Assembly (NCBI GenBank): GCA_019411205.1
Contig: DXRF01000049.1
Location: 1 to 14,859 of the forward strand
Direction of reading: 5' to 3'
DNA: 14,859 nt
From: Parabacteroides sp.
GTDB lineage: Bacteria; Bacteroidota; Bacteroidia; Bacteroidales; Tannerellaceae
Shown here: positions 1 to 9,000 of the stretch, piece after piece
How positions within the stretch are numbered: position 1 is the first letter of the stretch
Layout: each line of letters begins with the position of its first letter
Program-made: the position numbers and the translations under genes
Notes under the pieces: generated by a model
What the model saw: only the letters and a program-made list of their open reading frames with translations
Told to the model about the DNA's origin: nothing
The model's database searches: none

Positions 1-43
1 ACAAAACGGGAGTCAAAATGAAAACGGTTTCGTAATTGTTCAT
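1..43 (-). CDS. rpsF: 30S ribosomal protein S6, N-terminal fragment cut by the window edge
   Basis: Reading leftwards from the ATG at 43-41 gives MNNYETVFILTPVL, the very conserved beginning of bacterial ribosomal protein S6 (M-x-x-Y-E-T-V-F-I-L-x-P). S6 binds 16S rRNA together with S18 in the small ribosomal subunit. Only 14 codons are in the window; the rest, and the usual neighbours rpsR and rplI, would lie to the left. A strong Bacteroides-type promoter sits just upstream (88-119), giving a leader of about 40 nt. The call rests on a short stretch, but the motif and promoter position fit well. Confidence 0.9.
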   Translation of the reverse strand, partial: MNNYETVFILTPVL

Positions 44-87
44 AAAACGCTGTTTTGTATTGTTATTACTAAATATTTTTTGCGGTG

Positions 88-119
88 CAAAGGTAGGGAC
101 TTTTTTTCAAACTGACAAA
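88..119 (-). promoter_or_regulatory. Bacteroides-type promoter of the rpsF operon
   Basis: Read on the minus strand there is TTTG (119-116), a 20-base spacer and TACCTTTG (95-88). This matches the known Bacteroides sigma-ABfr consensus (TTTG at -33, TAnnTTTG at -7) with ideal spacing. Transcription should start near 83-85, about 40 nt before the rpsF ATG. It is the best promoter match in the window. Confidence 0.85.
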
Positions 120-130
120 TCAAACCTCAC

Positions 131-149
131 TATTCTTTTGTAAAGAATA
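131..149. repeat. Perfect 8-bp inverted repeat upstream of the rpsF promoter
   Basis: TATTCTTT (131-138) and AAAGAATA (142-149) are exact reverse complements separated by TGT. The repeat lies 12 bases upstream of the rpsF -33 box. No T-run follows on either strand, so it does not look like an ordinary terminator. It could be an operator, a weak end signal for the decayed sulfatase transcript, or chance in AT-rich DNA. Confidence 0.4.
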
Positions 150-211
150 CGGATAAACCATAATTCTTCCTTTTCATTATTCTCTGTATTTACAAATATC
201 TTAATAGTTTG

Positions 212-1343
212 TCATCTTACCGATTTCTCTTTTCAAAACTGCAAATCGCATTATCATTTGGCGAAGATGACGCAGCTCCTTGGTTGCCAAGTATTCTGTT
301 AACCGACATCTTACTTCACATTATAAGGCTGATAACAATTACCCATACCGGTAAAAGAAAACGGAATACAAGTACTATCGTTATACATTCTGGTATTTCC
401 TTTTCTGAGTGGTCCTGCTATTTTATGATTATTAACCGACTCATAACCTAATTTTGATAACTGTCATCCAAGACCAGCCCATTATCACTGATCAAAACAA
501 CCAACGTGTTCTCGGTCAGTTCCAACCGATCCATCTCTTTCAAAAACTCATCCACACACCAACCTACTTCTAAAATAATGTCATTACGCGATTCCATACT
601 AAACTTGTCGCCAAAACATTCGTTCGGAACACGCGACACGTGCGACTAATGTAAACCGTAATCCAAGAAGAACAGTTTGTCCTTGTCCTCTTGCATGAAA
701 CTCTTTGCCTTTTCCAGAAACAATCCAGCCATATCTTTATCCTTCCATTGATTACCCTTACTGGTAGGCTCACCATCGAAATTTTTCCGATAACTGGCAG
801 AACAAAGGATCGGACTGATCCACTCGACTCCGTTTTCAATAAAGATAAAGGACATAATCATTTGTTGCAGCTTGGATAAAAGAATAATCACACCTGACCT
901 CTTTGACTCCCGGATAGACGGTTTCATTCCAATCCACAGCTCAGTCTCCCAATCCCAAATACCATTTTCCGACAGTTCCAGTCACATATTCTTCCTTCTT
1001 CATCATTTTAGGCAACATGATTTGTTGGCGGCCGATAATCAATGCCGCATTTCCGGGTAATATTTTTGCTTTTTTATTCGTCCACAGATACAAGCCGGTC
1101 AAAAGAGAATAACGGCTTGGTGTCAAAGTGGCGGCAGTACAATAACCTTGTGTAAAGCGAACTCCCTCGTTCGTCCTCCGGTCCATCCCCGAAGTCTTGA
1201 TCGCAGAAGCGCCATAATAACTCAAGTCGCCATACCCCAAATCATTGGTAACAATAATAACAATGTTCGGTCATTTTACGTCAATCTGTGCAAAAACCAT
1301 CGCCGGCAATGGCTCCCAATGTCCTAATCACTCGACGCTTCAT
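212..1343 (-). pseudogene. Decayed secreted sulfatase (second of two in tandem)
   Basis: Conserved sulfatase blocks appear in order on the minus strand but in several frames: a start and signal peptide (MKRRVIRTLGAIAG, from 1343), PNIVIIV, GYGDLSYYGA, TPSRYSLLTG, GKWYLGLGD, a mid-protein block at about 650-800, LISDNGLVLDD, then AGPLRKGN at about 370-410. In-frame stops lie at 1271-1273, 941-943 and 646-648, a frameshift follows the signal peptide and another falls near 450. Key residues are lost: the first metal-binding Asp of the usual DD pair is Asn (1244-1246), the modified Cys of C-x-P-S-R is Leu (1124-1126), and the His of G-K-W-H is Tyr (959-961). The usual middle block with a His-Gly-His motif appears deleted. 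The last third of a normal gene of about 500 codons is missing or unrecognisable, so the left boundary is approximate. Sulfatases of this type remove sulfate esters from host or algal glycans after Cys-to-formylglycine maturation; this copy cannot. Confidence 0.88.
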
Positions 1344-1439
1344 CAAATTATCAGTTTCAATATCATTCTTGTCTTTCCACATGTACAAACATATAGTATG
1401 TAATACCATACAGGCTCAATAATCCTTTTCTGCAATAGT

Positions 1440-2183
1440 GGTGTTATACTACATTGCCAATGACAGACGAAGTATTCCTTGTGGAAAATACCTGAATACT
1501 CCCTCTTTTCCTACCAAAAAATGTACTGATAGCCAAAAATGTTTACTACCTAAAACTTTTCCGGTTCGCTTTTGTCTATGGCCACTTCGTTCGCCTTTAT
1601 CGATATTGCCTTCAAAAAGATAGATATACAGATACGAACTTCCCCAAGAATATGATGTAGAAGTACATATTCTTGAGTAGTGTTGTATAAATTTTGTATG
1701 GAGAGATATTAAAAATCAACCTCGTCATTTCCGGCATCTATATTGTTTCAGTTCCAACCTAAATGCCATTTATCGATACAAGCCGTCGTATAACCTATAT
1801 CCCGCAATACGTTCGCAATCATTCGACATCACGAACGGATTAAGGATTTACTATACCCACTCCCTCCATGCTTCATATCCGAACACCAATTATAACGCCC
1901 GGTAACAAACTATACCAAAATAGAAAACTGACGAATGAACTCGAATGGGCATCCGTAAAGATCACGCCTTCATTGATAATACAGTCGATATTCATCGTGT
2001 TCAACTTTGAATTTTCATTTAAGACCGATACATCTCCATACCCATGTCATCTGCAAAAATGAAGACAATATTGGATTATTGTAACATCCCCTTCTCAGTG
2101 CGAGCGAAACCATTCATGGCCATCACACCACCCAAAGAGACCAAAATACTTTTATTAATAACAGAACTTTTCATATCTTTCAT
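1440..2183 (-). pseudogene. Decayed secreted sulfatase (first of two in tandem)
   Basis: The minus strand begins with a plausible signal peptide (MKDMKSSVINKSILVSLGG, from 2183), then SNIVFIFADDMG, the metal-binding start of a sulfatase. After a one-base loss near 2041 the reading continues in another frame with GDVSVLNENSKLNT, INEGVIFTDAHSSS, then VLRDIG and KWHLGWN at about 1760-1800. A stop at 2076-2078 interrupts it before the DD motif. The catalytic C-x-P-x-R block is destroyed and reads SFLFW (1915-1929). Similarity fades after about 1710; a fragment near 1600-1650 (YLYIYLFEGN in one frame) may be the middle of the protein. The remaining room before the next pseudogene is far too short for the second half of a gene of about 500 codons, so there is also a large deletion. 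The left boundary is approximate. It follows the FAD oxidoreductase gene on the same strand and was probably the next gene of that operon. Confidence 0.85.
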
Positions 2184-2466
2184 TAACATCAATCCAATCT
2201 AAGTTCCCAAGATATCTACCTAATAATCAAAAACATAACAGCAGACATTAATTTATATCGTCAAATTATAACAATTAAACGATAATCGCCATGCTTACAG
2301 AATCTAAATATTACAAAAATTATTACAAAGAAGATGATTTATACAAGGAGTATCACGCTGAAAATATATGATTGAAGAGAAAAATTGTAAGACTCAAAAT
2401 AAGCCAAACAAAAATTCTATACGTATAAATCTACTCTTCATTAATATGGTTATCATACTGGAACAA
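2184..2466. other. AT-rich spacer between the FAD oxidoreductase and the sulfatase remnants
   Basis: No convincing gene, RNA or promoter is visible in these 283 bases. A 10-base self-palindrome TATACGTATA lies at 2418-2427, and there is a 26-codon open frame on the plus strand at 2291-2371 with no support. No hairpin with a U-run follows the oxidoreductase stop on the minus strand, so the operon transcript may continue into the sulfatase remnants. Confidence 0.5.
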
Positions 2467-4260
2467 CTATCCATGCTCTTCAGCCAGAAGCTGGATCAGT
2501 TTCTCTAAATGTGTTGTATATATATCCCGGGGGAGACAGTTATATTTTTTACATAAAAAAGCAGCCATCCCTACTACTTCTCCCATCATTCCTGTAGTTT
2601 GCATTACCCTAACCGTACCCAATACTATATGAGTAACACTGATATTACGACCTGCCATAAATAGATTATTGATGTCTTTTGAGTAAAAGCATCTGTACGG
2701 TATATGATAAGGCTCAAAATCCCGGTTATGATCTGCTATGCCTAGAAATTCATTTCCCGGATAATATTGACTGTTTTTGGGATCCGGATAGTGAAGATCA
2801 ATTCCCCATGTCGTTGTAACACATGCGTCCGGGTATTGTATCCGATTATTTATATCCAGTTCTGAGAGTATCAGATCACCGATTAACCGGCGAGATTCTC
2901 TTTTTCCGGCAATGAATGACATCCATTCCAGTCTCCAGTTGGAATATTGTTTTCTTTTTTGATTTTTAAGGTAAGACCAATGCCCATAAATAACCCGAAA
3001 ATTGTAATCTCTTATTTCTTCTGCCTGTTCGATTTTATTTTTATAAAAGCCGGACTCCCAGAACCAGGCACTTGCTGTGTTTTCTAAATGATAGTTATCA
3101 CTGAATTGAACAGCCCACGGGCATAAAGGAAACTCCGAAGATTTTTCCTCGAAGCTGGCAAACCAATGATTGGTTGTACCCATTGTTAAACTGTCACTTG
3201 TTTGTGGGGCCTTAGGCTCCTTAGTGAGAGAAAAACTTTCTCTACCACTTCTATAGTCTGCTCCAGCCGCAACACCGAGAGTTGCATCTCCAGTACAATC
3301 AGCAAAAAGAGAGGAGATGAAGCGGAATTCTTGATTAGTTTCAACATTTTTAGCAAGAACTGCTGTTATACAATTTCTTGTTTTCTCTACATTATAGACG
3401 TGGGTAGAAAGAAATAAAGTGATGTTCTTCTCATTTTTTACAATGTCCAGCTTCCTTTTATCCCCATATTGATCCGCAGAGGCTATTTCATTCGTAGTAC
3501 CTGTATTTAGTTCCCTTACAATACGTCCCAATTTAGGATAGAGGTTATGATAGATGTCTCCAGACATAGGAAGTCGGACTTCTGAGCTGTTATTGCCACC
3601 TAAAACCGGCCGATTTTGTATAAGAGCAACTTTCAATCCTAATCTGGCTGCCTGAATAGCAGCGCATGTGCCGGCAACTCCTCCTCCAGCAATTACAAGA
3701 TCATATATTCCAGCTTCTTTGGGTTGTTTCGATAAATGTAACATTTTTCGTCTGAACAACTCTAGAGTTTCTTTGGATGCCGGTGGCTGATCATTTTTCT
3801 TTTGGGTCAAATAGATAGCATCTACCCGGCCTTCAAATCCAGATAAATCATTTATTGATAAGGTGACTTTTGACTGTTCGATCATAGAGACACCTGCATA
3901 TACCCAATGCCATGAGGAATTACCATCTTGCCCCAAGACAGTTGGTAATGTATCATTATTGATCGCGATAGTAAATTTTCCGGGACCTGTAGGGTAGGGA
4001 GCCCAGTCTTTTGTACGAACCCATAGATGATAAATTCCGGATTCTTTTACTTGTATGATTGTTCTGGCAGGCTGAACCGGTTTTCCTAATCCATGAGCCA
4101 GAAGATAAGCAGAGCCTATTTGATCTATAAATTGAGGATCAACGATCCATCCTCCTTTTTCCTGAAATTGTTCTGCTTCCACCCATATTTGTCCGGATAC
4201 AGATATGGTAGGCAGGAAAAAGAGTATTATGATTATTGTGAGTAAGTTTTTTATTTTCAT
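2467..4260 (-). CDS. Secreted FAD-dependent oxidoreductase with N-terminal carbohydrate-binding-like domain
   Basis: A 597-residue protein. Residues 1-23 form a signal peptide (basic start, hydrophobic core, ending near SVSG). Residues 24-152 are beta-rich (WVEAEQF, YHLWVRTKDW, VDAIYLT) and resemble the sugar-binding or golvesin/CBM6-35-like modules found on 'xanthan lyase'-annotated proteins. From 187 onward is an FAD_oxidored-type flavoprotein (PF12831): dinucleotide-binding VIAGGGVAGTCAAIQAARLG (189-208), GGNNSSEVRL (221-230), DCTGDATLG (321-329) and a C-terminal LFMAGRN block that normally closes the FAD site. Length is normal and the frame intact. It is the last intact gene of the sigma/FecR/SusC/SusD operon, 85 bases after susD. 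The substrate is unknown; a sugar or glycoside acted on in the periplasm or at the cell surface is inference from context. Family membership is sure, function is not. Confidence 0.85.
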   Translation of the reverse strand: MKIKNLLTIIIILFFLPTISVSGQIWVEAEQFQEKGGWIVDPQFIDQIGSAYLLAHGLGKPVQPARTIIQVKESGIYHLWVRTKDWAPYPTGPGKFTIAINNDTLPTVLGQDGNSSWHWVYAGVSMIEQSKVTLSINDLSGFEGRVDAIYLTQKKNDQPPASKETLELFRRKMLHLSKQPKEAGIYDLVIAGGGVAGTCAAIQAARLGLKVALIQNRPVLGGNNSSEVRLPMSGDIYHNLYPKLGRIVRELNTGTTNEIASADQYGDKRKLDIVKNEKNITLFLSTHVYNVEKTRNCITAVLAKNVETNQEFRFISSLFADCTGDATLGVAAGADYRSGRESFSLTKEPKAPQTSDSLTMGTTNHWFASFEEKSSEFPLCPWAVQFSDNYHLENTASAWFWESGFYKNKIEQAEEIRDYNFRVIYGHWSYLKNQKRKQYSNWRLEWMSFIAGKRESRRLIGDLILSELDINNRIQYPDACVTTTWGIDLHYPDPKNSQYYPGNEFLGIADHNRDFEPYHIPYRCFYSKDINNLFMAGRNISVTHIVLGTVRVMQTTGMMGEVVGMAAFLCKKYNCLPRDIYTTHLEKLIQLLAEEHG

Positions 4261-4281
4261 ACACGATTGATTTTTAAGAGT

Positions 4282-4310
4282 AGTCTTTGCCTTTCATTTA
4301 GGCAAAGGCT
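4282..4310 (-). repeat. Intergenic hairpin between susD-like and oxidoreductase genes
   Basis: AGTCTTTGCCT (4282-4292) and AGGCAAAGGCT (4300-4310) are inverted around a 7-base loop: 8 contiguous pairs, one mismatch, then 2 more pairs. The mismatch is a G-U pair in plus-strand RNA and an A-C mismatch in minus-strand RNA. It follows the susD stop by 36 bases. No U-run follows on the minus strand, so it is more likely an mRNA-stabilising or processing hairpin that sets susCD above the downstream gene than a full terminator. Confidence 0.55.
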
Positions 4311-4345
4311 ATCTCTGCAGAATTAGTAAAAAACAGTAAATCCCA

Positions 4346-6013
4346 TTAGTAATTAGGATTCTGTTTTAATGCTGTATTTGTTTCTATTTCTATTCTCGGA
4401 ATTGGAAGTACATAGTCTCTGTCTTTGTTAAACGAACGGAATTCAATTACACGCATGTCGTTTTTATTGGAAACTGTACTATAATCCGGTGTCCCATCTT
4501 CATCGATTTTAGGAGCAGAATGTAGGTAATCTTTTGGAGGTCTGCCATATAAAACTTCATTCATGACATTTTCAGCAATACCCCAACGGCGAATATCAGA
4601 CCACCGTAATCCTTCCCATGCAAACTCACATTTCCGTTCTTTTCTAATGATTGAACGTAGTTCCGATTGATTTTTATTTGTTATGGGAGGCATATTTACG
4701 CTTTTTCTTTGCCGGACTTCATTAATTGCCTGGTAAACAGAATTATCTATTTCTCCCAATTCGGTTTTTGCTTCAGCATACATAAGCAATACATCAGCAT
4801 AACGCATGATGATAAATGCTGTTTCACTATTATCCAATTCATTAGGTTTGGATATTTCATTATATTTTCTCCAGATGTAACCCGAAAAAGTTGCATAAGG
4901 ATTTAATGCATCCTGATTAGCTACTCGGCTTGCTGGGGAAGTTTTGTAATTCCAGCATTCCAGGCTGTCTTTGTGAGTCTCGAATTGAAATCCCATGTAT
5001 TCGGAACCGGGTAAGACGATTGTATATCCTAAACGCGGATCTCGATTCTCAAACGGTTTTTGAGGGTCGTAAAGAGGAGATTTATCTATAGGAAGTCCAT
5101 CGATACATTCATATGAATCAACTATGGCCTGGACAGGTATTTTGCTGCTGTACCCCCCGCCCATTCTTGATGTACAGCCTCTTACTATTCCGGGAGTTCG
5201 ATAGCCTTCCTTATAAGGAATGAAAAACATCATTTCTTTACTGTTTGATTGGGTGGCAGATTTGAATAAATTTTCAAAGTTGTCATCAATTTGATATTCA
5301 CCGGAAGTAATAACCTCCTTAGCTGCTTTAGCAGCAATATCGTACATATTATTATACAAAGCAGTCCTAGCTTTTATAGCAAGAGCTGCTCCTTTGCTAA
5401 TGCGTCCCCATTCATTGGCATCGATATGTACAGGAAGAGCAGGGATAGCTTCATCCAATTCTTTTAGTATAAAATCGACTATTGCAGATTTGGATGTTTG
5501 GGGAATCTGGGCTTCTGCCAGAGTAAGAGTTTTTGTTACTAATGGGACATCTCCCCATGTTTCAGTCAACATCAAATAAAAGTAAGCTCTTAAGAATTGG
5601 ACCTCTCCTTTTATTCTTTTGTAAACAGCCGGAGTTGTTTCTGCTTTAGCCCGTTCCATGTTATCCAGTAAATAGTTACATCGTGCTACGCTGATATAAT
5701 AATTTTTCCAAAGCTCTTCAGACCATGAGTTATTGGCATCATGGGAACCGTTTCCGATCGATTGCATGGACACTTCTGCTCTTTCCCAGGCTATATCTGT
5801 TGTTATATCTAAGAGAGCAGGCATGACCATCCCATAGTTAGTGCTTAACCACAAAGAACCGTAGCATCCCCACAATGCCATTTCCAGCTCCGTTTCATTA
5901 CTGGGATATGTACTTGAAGAGGGTTTATCCAATGGATATTTTTCAAGAGAACTGTCGCATGAGAAAAAAGATAGCCCTGTTATTACTAGGCATATGTATA
6001 AAAGATTTTTCAT
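4346..6013 (-). CDS. SusD/RagB-family glycan-binding surface lipoprotein
   Basis: This protein should sit on the cell surface as the lid of the SusC channel, capturing glycan and passing it in. I place the start at 6013, giving 555 residues, although the frame is open to an ATG at 6049. From 6013 the protein begins MKNLLYICLVITGLSFFSCD, a clean lipoprotein signal with the lipid-bearing Cys at residue 19; the upstream start would add 12 residues and overlap susC by 23 bases. The N-terminal part has the SusD-like helical repeat features (WKNYYISVARCNYLLDNME, FLRAYFYLMLTETWGDVPLV). The C-terminal RagB/SusD part has FIIMRYADVLLMYAEA, ERKCEFAWEGLRWSDIRRWG and the closing LPIPRIEIETN with NPNY. Length is typical. 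It starts 13 bases after the susC stop, so the pair is surely cotranscribed. Ligand specificity cannot be read from sequence. Confidence 0.95.
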   Translation of the reverse strand: MKNLLYICLVITGLSFFSCDSSLEKYPLDKPSSSTYPSNETELEMALWGCYGSLWLSTNYGMVMPALLDITTDIAWERAEVSMQSIGNGSHDANNSWSEELWKNYYISVARCNYLLDNMERAKAETTPAVYKRIKGEVQFLRAYFYLMLTETWGDVPLVTKTLTLAEAQIPQTSKSAIVDFILKELDEAIPALPVHIDANEWGRISKGAALAIKARTALYNNMYDIAAKAAKEVITSGEYQIDDNFENLFKSATQSNSKEMMFFIPYKEGYRTPGIVRGCTSRMGGGYSSKIPVQAIVDSYECIDGLPIDKSPLYDPQKPFENRDPRLGYTIVLPGSEYMGFQFETHKDSLECWNYKTSPASRVANQDALNPYATFSGYIWRKYNEISKPNELDNSETAFIIMRYADVLLMYAEAKTELGEIDNSVYQAINEVRQRKSVNMPPITNKNQSELRSIIRKERKCEFAWEGLRWSDIRRWGIAENVMNEVLYGRPPKDYLHSAPKIDEDGTPDYSTVSNKNDMRVIEFRSFNKDRDYVLPIPRIEIETNTALKQNPNY

Positions 6014-6026
6014 GATAATTTTGCAT

Positions 6027-9000
6027 TTAGAATTTGACATCCAATCCAATCGTGAACACTTTCACCTGAGGGTAGTAAGCTCCGTCTCCGACAGGTGCTT
6101 CTGCATCAAATCCATCCCAGAATTTATCAATGGACAAAAGATTCTGTCCACTGACATAAAGCCGGACATGGGAGAACTTCATTTTTTCACTAAACGTTTT
6201 AGGAAGTGTATATCCTAAGGTTACATTCTTCAGCCTTAAATAAGCAGCATTAGCCATCCAGAAACTAGAATTCTGTTCATTATTTGTTTCATTGAATGCT
6301 AAACGGGGAAAGCGGGCATTGGGATTATCCTCGGTCCAATGATCCTTATGCATTTTCAAGGCAGAGGCCCCCCAGTAAAATGGCATTGTTGCTTGCTTGT
6401 TTAAATATCCGTCAGCTTTCCCAACTCCTTGCCAAAACATGCTAAAATCAAAACCTTTCCAACTTGCATCCAGATTTAATCCGTAGGTAAAACGTGGAAC
6501 GGTATTACCGATGATTACTTCATCTTCATTATTTATTATCCCGTCGTTATTTTGGTCTTTATATTTGATATCACCGGGAGCAAATGTACCAAACTGAGTG
6601 GCATATTTGTAGGAACCGTCAGCATTGTAGTCTTCTTCGGATATGTAACCGATCGCTTCAAGTCCATAAATTGAATTGATGGGATATCCTTCTCTATTTA
6701 CAGTTAATCCGGTCATACTAATGCCTTTCAGGTCGACAACTTTATTTTTTACGTCAGATAAAATGAATGAGGCACCATATCTGAAATCATTAATTTGGTC
6801 ATTCCATCTCAATTCCAGATCCCATCCTTTGTTGGAAACTTTTGCTGCATTTTGATATGTTGGATTCAAGCCAATGATTAGCGGGACATTGAGTTTCCAC
6901 AAAATATCGTTTGTCTTTTTATTGTAGTAATCGAATGAAGCTGAAAGTTTGGAGAAAAACTGCAGGTCTATTCCAAAGTCAAGCATTTCTGTTTTTTCCC
7001 ATGAAATAACCGAATTAGACATATCGTTGATTGCACCGCTAGTAACAGGCTGTCCTCCAATAATATACGAGCTATAACTAACAACAGATGCAAAAGCATA
7101 GTTTCCTATATTTTGATTTCCGAGTTGTCCCCAGGAAACTCGGAATTTAGCATTGTCGACAATATCACGTATAGGCTCCCAAAAATTTTCTTCAGAGATT
7201 CTCCATCCACCAGAAAAAGAAGGAAATACACCCCATTTATGTCCCAGATCAAAACGGGATGAACCATCATAACGAACGTTTGCTTCAAATAAATATTTCC
7301 CCTGGTAATCGTAATTTATACGTCCAAAGAAAGAAGCCAGCGCGTATTCAGATCCGGAACCGGAAGCTTTTTGATTGTCACTGCCTCCCGCATTCAATTT
7401 GGGATATTGTGGAAATATAAAAGTATCGCGAGATGCATCAATATAATCATCTGTTCCACTTTCCCATTGGAAACCAGCCAAAGCTTTCAGGTTGTGTAAC
7501 CCGAATGCTTTGTTGAAATTCAGTAATGCTTTGAAGTCATGCGATAATCCCCAACCCCGATGCTCATACAGTGCACTCTTGCTGGGTTTACTGTATGCTA
7601 GTTCTCCATCGGCATAATACGTATTTACGCTTTTATTGTAAGTGCTGGTGATACTATTGTTATAAATAGGCGTATAACTGACATCAGCTTTCAGAAAATC
7701 TGTAAACTGGTAACTTAAAGCCATATTAATGGAAGCCGAAGGCGTTTTGGTTTTAGCAAATCCGCCGTCTTTGGCAAACGCCAGTACATTATCTCCATCC
7801 CAGCCAACTGCATATTTTCCGTTTGATAAAACATCTGGATAAATGGAGGGAGTTCGGTTTATCCAGTAAATAACGTCATATATACCTCTGCCTGGAGTTT
7901 TCTGCGTATTATATTTTAAATACATGTCTAATTTTGCAGAAAAACGTTGGGTAAACTGCATATCAGAATTTAATCTCACCGTAAATCTATTATAATCTGT
8001 GTTAGGAGTTATGCCTTGCTGATCATAGTAACCAATTGCAGCAAGAAGTTTCATCTTCTCTGTTCCACCGTTAAGTGTAAAAAAATGGTTTTGTTGGAAT
8101 GCATATTGATTGTAGACAGCTTTCTGCCAGTCTACATCCGGATAATGGTCACGGTCAGAAGGACCTTTTTCTCTGTATTCTTGAATATACTTGTCTGTAT
8201 ACAACGGACTTCTTCCGACATTCCTGTATGCTTCGTTCAGCATGACCATATGGTCTATCGCATTCACCTTATCCGGTAAGTCGGTTGGTGTTTGCCATCC
8301 AGCATATCCGTTATATGAAACGGAAAATTCTTTATTTTTGGCTCTTTTGGTAGTGATCAGAATCACTCCGTTGGCAGCACGTGAACCATAGATAGAGGAT
8401 GAAGCTGCGTCTTTTAGGACAGAAATGGATTCAATGATATTGGGATCGACACTATTCAGGTCCATTGCGGTTCCGTCTACTAAAACCAAAGGATTGGAGT
8501 CATTAAGGGTTCCTATTCCCCTGATTCGGATTGTTCCGGCATCTTGTCCTGGTTGTCCAGATTGTTGTGTAATAGTTACGCCGGGAGCAATACCCTGTAA
8601 AGCAATAGACGTTTGTCCAACAGGTCTTTTCATCAACTCGTCTCCCATAATAGAAGAGACCGCTCCTGTTAAGTTTTCTCTTTTTTGAACACCATATCCG
8701 ACAACAACAACTTCGTCCAAAACCTCGGTATCTTCCTTAAGCACAACATTATACAAAAGACGATTATCAATTTTAATTTCTTGTGATTTATAGCCAATAT
8801 AAGAAAACACCAATATTGCGTCTGACATAACATTTAGGGAGAAACTTCCATCTAAGTCAGATATTACCCCATTAGTTGTCCCCTTTTCAACAACATTCAC
8901 TCCTATAATAGGTTCACCATTTTGATCTACAACTTTTCCTGATATATTCTTACCTTGCCGTTGAATAATCAATAAATTTTCATCTTTCCGAGTAAGAATG

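Noticed and set aside
209..451. An 80-codon open frame on the plus strand near the left end
   Set aside because: The opposite strand carries readable sulfatase remnants (for example AGPLRKGN), which explain this region better.
2291..2371. A 26-codon plus-strand frame rich in Tyr and Lys between the oxidoreductase and the sulfatase remnants
   Set aside because: Composition follows from AT-rich DNA, there is no promoter box near it and nothing to support translation.
6014..6049. An upstream start (ATG at 6049) for the SusD-like gene
   Set aside because: It would put 12 hydrophilic residues before a clean lipoprotein signal and overlap susC; the ATG at 6013 fits the family.
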